18,656 nucleotides of DNA from Clostridium sp. UBA6758 (GTDB lineage: Bacteria; Bacillota; Clostridia; Clostridiales; Clostridiaceae), in NCBI GenBank assembly GCA_002453475.1, contig DKGY01000088.1, positions 19,779 to 38,434 of the forward strand, written 5' to 3'. Positions within the stretch are counted from its first letter, which is position 1. Each line of letters opens with the position of its first letter. Below are positions 14,064-18,656 of the stretch, in pieces. Under the pieces are notes generated by a model, which saw nothing but the letters and a program-made list of their open reading frames with translations, had not been told where the DNA came from and searched no databases. A program made the position numbers and the translations under genes.

Positions 14064-14297
14064 AATACATGACCTCCTATAATTTACACCTTAATAAAAT
14101 TTATTCTTATATTATATTGTGAAAGTTCCTTAATTATATTCTCATGATAACGTTTGTTATTTAACAATCATTATCTAATAATATATTACATCAAATTTCA
14201 ATTTATTCAATATTGCTATTAGTATATATAAATAGATAAGCTTTCATTCTCTTAACTTTTCTTAAGTTTTCATGAAATATCGTAGAATTGTAAAAAA

Positions 14298-14323
14298 AGA
14301 GTTTATGATATATCATAAACTCT
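14298..14323 (-). terminator. Intrinsic terminator after the LUD-domain gene
   Basis: AGAGTTTATGATA and TATCATAAACTCT pair perfectly (13 bp each, a continuous palindrome), and on the minus strand seven Ts follow. It lies 24 bp after the LUD gene stop. Confidence 0.85.
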
Positions 14324-14346
14324 ACTCTAATATCTATATTTAACTT

Positions 14347-14988
14347 TTAGTATCCTAATTCCTCATTTAAGAAAATTACATGTATTCTATTCTTATTTCC
14401 CTGTCTTTTTATTACAGTATACTCATTACAAATTCTCTCTTCGCTATAACAATCCATACAATGGCCTACTTTTACACAAGGAGTTGCTCTATTTAATCTT
14501 TTGCAGTTTGCAGGTGCTGATACTCTTTCATTTCTCTTAATGGCCTCTTCAATATTCGTTACAATTTTATTTACTCCAGCTATAATTATAACTTTATCTG
14601 GACCATATAACATAGCTGCTACTCTATTTCCATTGCCATCAACATTGTATAGCTCTCCTTTTTCTGTAATTGCATTAGTACTAGTAAAATATACATCAGC
14701 AGAGAACGTGTCTCTATATAATTTTTTCAAATCATCTTTACTTAAACCTTCCTCATACCTATCTAGGAAATTGTATTTACCACTTCTTAAATAATCAATA
14801 ACTCCAGTTTCAAATAGGCTCATTGAACCACCACAACTTACAGTATCCCCATCATTAGTGAGTTCATTAATTTTCTCAATTAGCTCTTCATGACTATTTA
14901 CTAAACAACCATTCATACCATTCTTCTTAAGTGAATTAATTGTAGTATTAACTCTGCTTTCCTTTAGCCATTTCATATTTTTATCCAT
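14347..14988 (-). CDS. LUD-domain protein (lactate-utilisation/YkgG-like)
   Basis: A 213-residue cytoplasmic protein with an LUD (DUF162) domain over nearly its full length. NGMNGCLVNSHEEL, DTVSCGGSMSLFETGVIDYL, YRDTFSADVYFTSTNAITEKG and GPDKVIIIAGVNKIV are typical of the short clostridial members. LUD proteins act with LutABC-type lactate oxidation or with ribosome hibernation/stress pathways; the short stand-alone form is not characterised. A cysteine-rich stretch (PCVKVGHCMDC.. then ERIC) near the C-terminus suggests a metal or Fe-S site. The ATG at 14988 is preferred over the TTG at 14994 because GGGGGA lies 6 nt before it. Terminators on both sides make it a single-gene unit. Confidence 0.82.
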   Translation of the reverse strand: MDKNMKWLKESRVNTTINSLKKNGMNGCLVNSHEELIEKINELTNDGDTVSCGGSMSLFETGVIDYLRSGKYNFLDRYEEGLSKDDLKKLYRDTFSADVYFTSTNAITEKGELYNVDGNGNRVAAMLYGPDKVIIIAGVNKIVTNIEEAIKRNERVSAPANCKRLNRATPCVKVGHCMDCYSEERICNEYTVIKRQGNKNRIHVIFLNEELGY

Positions 14989-15072
14989 AAACAATCCCCC
15001 TGTAAATTTATAATATAATTAATTATATTATAGCCATATATAGAATATCCTACAACAATACATAAATAAAAA

Positions 15073-15099
15073 CCCTAATGAATAAAAGCTTCACTAGGG
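15073..15099 (-). terminator. Intrinsic terminator after the SEC-C protein gene
   Basis: On the minus strand CCCTAGTGAA and TTCATTAGGG pair over 10 bp with one G-U around a 7-nt loop and run into TTTTTATTT. It is 13 bp past the stop of the SEC-C gene. Confidence 0.8.
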
Positions 15100-15111
15100 C
15101 TAATGTTTATA

Positions 15112-15609
15112 TTATTTTCCGCAACATTTCTTGTACTTTTTACCGCTACCACAAGGACATGCATCATTTCTACCAATTTTAACTTCATTTATTATAGTTT
15201 TTGATTCTCTCCAAGCTTTTTGTATCTCTTTTCTTTTTTCTGGTGAGAATATTCTATCCCACTGTGATAATGTATAAAGATAATCTGCTTTAGAATCAAG
15301 CATATTGAAGTATAATTTTTCATAATCTATTTCAAAACTAACTTCTGAATCACTTTCTATAGCTTCAAGATCTAATTCTTTATCTATACTTTCATTTATT
15401 CCATCTAGGAATCCCATAAAGTAAATTTCATTAACGTCAAATTCTTTAACTAGTTCAGAGAACTTTCCACTAATAACACCGCCATCAATTGCTAATGCTT
15501 TGGTATATATTGATTTTTCAACCTTTGCATACTCTCTCCAAAATGCAGGTTCTCCATTTTCCTTTACAAACTCTACAACATAATTTGTCCAATTGCTATA
15601 TATGCTCAT
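15112..15609 (-). CDS. SEC-C zinc-motif protein
   Basis: A 165-residue cytoplasmic protein. Its last 15 residues are a SEC-C motif: C151-P-C153-G-S-G-K-K-Y-K-K-C162-C163-G-K, preceded by IGRNDA. This is the same zinc-binding tail as at the end of SecA, where it contacts SecB, ribosomes and lipid. The first 145 residues are acidic and helical, were not recognised, and probably form a separate domain. The function is unknown; it may be an adaptor using the zinc tail. The ATG follows AAGGAG by 8 nt. It lies 83 bp after the GerMN gene on the same strand, with a terminator behind, so it may be the last gene of the murA-yycJ-GerMN run. Confidence 0.8.
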   Translation of the reverse strand: MSIYSNWTNYVVEFVKENGEPAFWREYAKVEKSIYTKALAIDGGVISGKFSELVKEFDVNEIYFMGFLDGINESIDKELDLEAIESDSEVSFEIDYEKLYFNMLDSKADYLYTLSQWDRIFSPEKRKEIQKAWRESKTIINEVKIGRNDACPCGSGKKYKKCCGK

Positions 15610-15692
15610 GTTATTTTCTCCTTCTTTATAACAAAATTTGTTTATCTATTTTATTAATTATAATAAATTTTTATTTATCTTTCAATAATATC

Positions 15693-16283
15693 TTATTTCT
15701 GTATTTTTAAAGTAACTATTTCATCCTTGGTAAATGGTTTTGATATATTATAGTTTCCACCTAAACTTTCAACCCCTTGATTATCTACTGTAATCATTAT
15801 TTTACTCACAGATTTTAACTGACTCAAAGAGTTTGATATAGATTTAAGTATTGTTTCTTCTTGAACTTCAGACATCTTAAAGATAACCTCTGGACTTAAA
15901 TTAATATTTGCTATACCATCCTTAATAGAAAAGCTTAAAAGTCTTGTTTCCTTTGGTAAAATCGGTTTGCTTTTTTCACTAACTTTAGCTGGTCCTTTGA
16001 TGAGTTCTTGCATAATCATCTCACCGATTAAATCTTCACTATTAATTAGTCTTTCTTCCTTTATAAGTTCAGACTTTCCAGTATCTCCCCCAAAATATAA
16101 TGTTATATCAATATAGCCATCATCCGCTGTAGCTCCTTTAGTATTTTCAAGTTTTTCTTTACTTAATATACTTGCCTTATCTTTCTTTATACTCATAGTT
16201 TTCGCAAGGTAAACTCCACCTACAATTAATGCTATTACAATTACTACTATTGTTAATACTAAACTAAAGGTCTTCTTTTTCAT
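15693..16283 (-). CDS. Membrane-anchored GerMN-domain protein
   Basis: A 196-residue protein with one N-terminal membrane helix (residues about 5-28, after MKKKTFS), no lipobox, and an extracytoplasmic GerMN domain (about 55-190: IDITLYFGGDTGKSELIKEER, a helix EMIMQELIKGP, then LLSFSIKDGIANINLS). GerMN domains occur in spore proteins (GerM) and in LpqB-like lipoproteins; they are presumed to bind cell-wall or partner proteins. The ATG at 16283 has a perfect AGGAGGTG site. A 16-residue upstream extension exists in frame but lacks a site and runs into the structured intergenic segment. Context next to yycJ and murA fits cell-envelope or sporulation work. Confidence 0.82.
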   Translation of the reverse strand: MKKKTFSLVLTIVVIVIALIVGGVYLAKTMSIKKDKASILSKEKLENTKGATADDGYIDITLYFGGDTGKSELIKEERLINSEDLIGEMIMQELIKGPAKVSEKSKPILPKETRLLSFSIKDGIANINLSPEVIFKMSEVQEETILKSISNSLSQLKSVSKIMITVDNQGVESLGGNYNISKPFTKDEIVTLKIQK

Positions 16284-16326
16284 TCTACACCTCCTATTAC
16301 TAACTAAGCTTTTTATCCGATGACTA

Positions 16327-16413
16327 CCCACTCTAATACTACCATCTTCTTCAAAGTGGGAGTAAAGAGTGGCTACGTCCCTGGATAACGATTTCTAAAG
16401 CTTCAAAGAAGCT
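16327..16413 (-). other. Structured intergenic segment with alternative hairpins
   Basis: Between yycJ and the GerMN gene, CCCACT (16327-16332) can pair with AGTGGG (16355-16360), or the overlapping CCACTCT (16328-16334) with AGAGTGG (16366-16372). A separate hairpin AGCTTC-AAA-GAAGCT lies at 16399-16413. The base composition is richer in G+C than nearby spacers. It may be a cis-acting RNA or a dispersed intergenic repeat; no known class was recognised. Confidence 0.4.
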
Positions 16414-16424
16414 AAGAACTCTGT

Positions 16425-17210
16425 TTATATTTCTGATAATACACTATGTCTATCTCTATTACACATCTTTAATTCTACATCTTTTTCTACGCTAATATTA
16501 TTTTCTCTTAATACACTTGCTACAGTTTCATAAGCAAGCTCTGGATAATTGTTTGTTTTACTAAGATGACCTAAATATATAGTTTTATGATTTCCTTTTA
16601 AAATATCTACTATAGCTTTACCACAATCTTCATTGGATAAATGCCCTCTAGCACTTAAGATTCTTTGTTTTAATGGATATGGGTATGGTCCAAATTTAAC
16701 CATTTCTATATCATGATTACTTTCTATTAAAATCATATCACTATTTTCTAATGCCATTCTTACTTCTATTGAAAAATGACCTAAATCAGTAGCTATACAA
16801 CATGACTTTTTTAAACCATGTATTCTATAACCTCTAGGAGACACTGCATCGTGAGGTATAGGAAAATTCTCTATGGTTAAATCCTTAATTTCAGTAAATT
16901 TACCATCTATTATTTTTATGTTTTTTCCCTTAATACTCCCAATTTTTCCTTCCATAGCTTCCCAAGTGAGACTTGGTGCATATATCGGAATATCATATTT
17001 CCTTGAAAATACTCCAGCTCCTTTAATATGATCTGAATGTTCATGAGTAATAAATATACCATCTATAGAATTAGGATCTATATCTATGTCCCCCAATTCT
17101 TTATCGATAGCTTTACCTGGCATTCCAACATCCACTAGAATGTTACTGTTATTTTCTGATACAAATATACTATTCCCACTGCTACCACTAAATAATGGGC
17201 AAAATTTCAT
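16425..17210 (-). CDS. yycJ: YycJ/WalJ-type metallo-beta-lactamase-fold hydrolase
   Basis: A 261-residue soluble protein of the YycJ (WalJ) group. The start KFCPLFSGSSGNSIFV with ILVDVGMPGKAID matches this group, and the metal-binding motif is T-H56-E-H58-S-D60-H61. Further metal ligands are likely in PHDAV, TDLGH and the final GHLS. Family members are metal-dependent nucleases or phosphodiesterases linked to cell-wall and DNA maintenance in the walRK region; the exact substrate is unsettled. The ATG follows GAGGAG. It starts 40 bp after the murA stop with no terminator, so both are probably co-transcribed. yycJ close to rlmH is a conserved arrangement near the replication origin of Firmicutes. 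Confidence 0.88.
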   Translation of the reverse strand: MKFCPLFSGSSGNSIFVSENNSNILVDVGMPGKAIDKELGDIDIDPNSIDGIFITHEHSDHIKGAGVFSRKYDIPIYAPSLTWEAMEGKIGSIKGKNIKIIDGKFTEIKDLTIENFPIPHDAVSPRGYRIHGLKKSCCIATDLGHFSIEVRMALENSDMILIESNHDIEMVKFGPYPYPLKQRILSARGHLSNEDCGKAIVDILKGNHKTIYLGHLSKTNNYPELAYETVASVLRENNISVEKDVELKMCNRDRHSVLSEI

Positions 17211-17250
17211 AATTATCTCCTCAATCTAATATCTAAAATGAATATAAAAA

Positions 17251-18507
17251 TTATATAGTTACTCTTTTAATATCTGCACCTAAAGCTTTAAATTTTTCTT
17301 CTATATACAAATATCCCCTATCTATATGTTCAATGCCTTCAACTTCAGTTTTTCCTTTAGCTGCAAGACCTGCAATAACCAGAGCTGCACCAGCTCTTAA
17401 ATCTGTGGCTTTAACATTAGCTCCAGACAAATTTTCAACGCCATCTATGATAGCTATTCTACCTTCTATTTTAACGTTGGCACCCATTTTCTTTAACTCA
17501 TCTATATGTTTAAATCTTGATTCATATATGCTTTCATTTACAATGCTTCTACCTTGAGCCATAGTTAAAAGAGTACTCATTGGCTGTTGTACATCTGTTG
17601 GAAATCCTGGATATGGTAAAGTCTTTATGTTTACACCTTTAAGGTTACTTCCACTTCTAACTATAACTTTATCATCATCTTCTATAATTTCTACTCCCAT
17701 TTCTACAAGTTTTGCTGAAATAGACTCTAAGTGTTTTGGTATTACATTATTTAATGTAACATCTCCACCACAAGCTGCTGTTGCTATCATAAAAGTTCCA
17801 GCTTCAATTTGATCTGGTATAACTGAATAATTACATCCTGAAAGTTCATCTACTCCAGTAATCTTTATTACATCAGTTCCAGCACCCTTTACATTAGCTC
17901 CCATAGTATTTAAGAAGTTGGCCACGTCTACTACATGTGGTTCCTTTGCTGCATTCTCCAAAACTGTAGTACCTTCTGCAAGAACCGCTGCAAGCATAAT
18001 ATTTATAGTAGCCCCTACACTAACTACATCAAAATATATAGTTGTTCCAACTAATTTTTCTGCAACAAGATTTACTGCACCATGTTCTATTGTAACAGTA
18101 GCTCCTAAAGCTTCAAATCCTTTGATATGTTGGTCTATTGGTCTATCTCCAATAGGGCATCCCCCTGGAAGCTCTACTCTAGCTTTCTTAAATCTAGATA
18201 ATAGTGATCCTAATAAGTAATATGATGCTCTCATATTCCTTACTTCTGGGATTGTAGCATTGGTTGTTACTATATTTGTGCTATCAATTTTAATTGAATT
18301 ACAGCTTGATTGTACTTTACATCCTAAATATTTTAAAATAATTTCCAAACAATTTATATCTTCTATATTAGGAACATTCTCTATTGTGCAAACTCCCTTA
18401 GATGCTAAAATTGCTGCTGGTAAAATTGCTACAGCTGCATTTTTTGCGCCATTAATATTTACATTTCCAAACAATGGATTATCTCCATTTATAACTAATT
18501 TTTCCAT
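17251..18507 (-). CDS. murA: UDP-N-acetylglucosamine 1-carboxyvinyltransferase MurA
   Basis: A 418-residue cytoplasmic enzyme, full length. It transfers enolpyruvate from phosphoenolpyruvate to UDP-GlcNAc, the first committed step of peptidoglycan synthesis. [13 protein letters not shown] contains the conserved Lys-Asn pair, C117 in [12 protein letters not shown] is the fosfomycin-sensitive catalytic cysteine on the loop, and [12 protein letters not shown] and the ending [10 protein letters not shown] are family hallmarks. Clostridia often carry two MurA paralogues; which one this is cannot be decided here. The ATG at 18507 follows GAGGATG at a rather long spacing. The frame is open for some codons further upstream but offers no start. 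It heads the minus-strand run with yycJ. Confidence 0.97.
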   Translation of the reverse strand: MEKLVINGDNPLFGNVNINGAKNAAVAILPAAILASKGVCTIENVPNIEDINCLEIILKYLGCKVQSSCNSIKIDSTNIVTTNATIPEVRNMRASYYLLGSLLSRFKKARVELPGGCPIGDRPIDQHIKGFEALGATVTIEHGAVNLVAEKLVGTTIYFDVVSVGATINIMLAAVLAEGTTVLENAAKEPHVVDVANFLNTMGANVKGAGTDVIKITGVDELSGCNYSVIPDQIEAGTFMIATAACGGDVTLNNVIPKHLESISAKLVEMGVEIIEDDDKVIVRSGSNLKGVNIKTLPYPGFPTDVQQPMSTLLTMAQGRSIVNESIYESRFKHIDELKKMGANVKIEGRIAIIDGVENLSGANVKATDLRAGAALVIAGLAAKGKTEVEGIEHIDRGYLYIEEKFKALGADIKRVTI

Positions 18508-18656
18508 ATAGGTATCATCCTCACTATTTATATAATGTCCATACTTTACATATGTTAACTTAATTCCATGTCTATCTATATCTATGTCAATTAAACTTAA
18601 TTTTTTATTGTTAAAATCTCATAATTATAATTATATCACAATGTTCGTATATTTTG

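Noticed and set aside
14154..14167. TTGTTA-TT-TAACAA palindrome upstream of nox, like a Rex operator
   Set aside because: The Rex consensus has six bases between the TTGTTA and TAACAA arms; here there are two, so the half-site spacing is wrong.
17918..18220. 100-codon plus-strand frame inside murA
   Set aside because: It is the antisense shadow of a conserved enzyme gene.

Overview
The window looks like chromosomal DNA of a low-GC Firmicute, most likely a Clostridium of the C. botulinum/C. sporogenes/C. tetani kind. Support comes from the very AT-rich sequence, strong GGAGG-type ribosome binding sites with frequent GTG/TTG starts, a secreted cholesterol-dependent cytolysin (CDC) close to perfringolysin O, a germination/sporulation-type GerMN protein and PTP-like phytase proteins. 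The species call is an inference.

Right part (about 11.0-18.6 kb) is core chromosome. On the minus strand it carries murA, a YycJ-type metallo-beta-lactamase-fold protein, a GerMN-domain membrane protein, a SEC-C zinc-motif protein, a LUD-domain protein, an NADH oxidase and finally rlmH. A secreted PTP-like phytase paralogue lies on the plus strand between nox and rlmH; it has lost its catalytic cysteine. Several clean hairpin terminators separate the units.

Middle part (about 2.3-11.05 kb) looks like an accessory island hooked onto the 3' end of rlmH. The last codons of rlmH (Gly-Glu-Pro-Tyr-His-Lys-stop) and the bases after them recur, all in one orientation, as degenerate copies at about 10951, 10437, 7573, 6425, 6299 and 2275. 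The rlmH 3' end is the attachment site of staphylococcal SCC elements (established), so these copies look like attachment-site scars of successive insertions. The intervals mostly hold one minus-strand gene each: a broken adenosine-deaminase-like gene; a secreted fusion of a PTP-like phytase and a GxGYxYP putative glycoside hydrolase; an AraC/GyrI-type regulator; and a last interval with a ParB/sulfiredoxin-like protein, the CDC and a SAM-dependent methyltransferase. No recombinase gene is in view.

Within that last interval the CDC, followed by the 3' scrap of a histidine kinase gene, a terminator and the 5' scrap of an ABC transporter gene, is bracketed by two direct repeats of about 114 bp (3141-3254 and 5353-5467, about 92% identical). 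The repeat is the 5' leader of the methyltransferase gene and can fold into a three-way-junction RNA. The second copy is an orphan leader whose gene has been replaced by the ABC scrap.

Left part (1-2.3 kb) holds the 3' part of a Na+-coupled neurotransmitter-symporter-family transporter (plus) and a DUF2225 zinc-ribbon/TPR-like protein (minus). Regulation visible in the sequence: a good sigma-A promoter for the CDC, a candidate promoter and structured leader for the methyltransferase, and intrinsic terminators. No CRISPR array, insertion sequence, tRNA or rRNA was seen.
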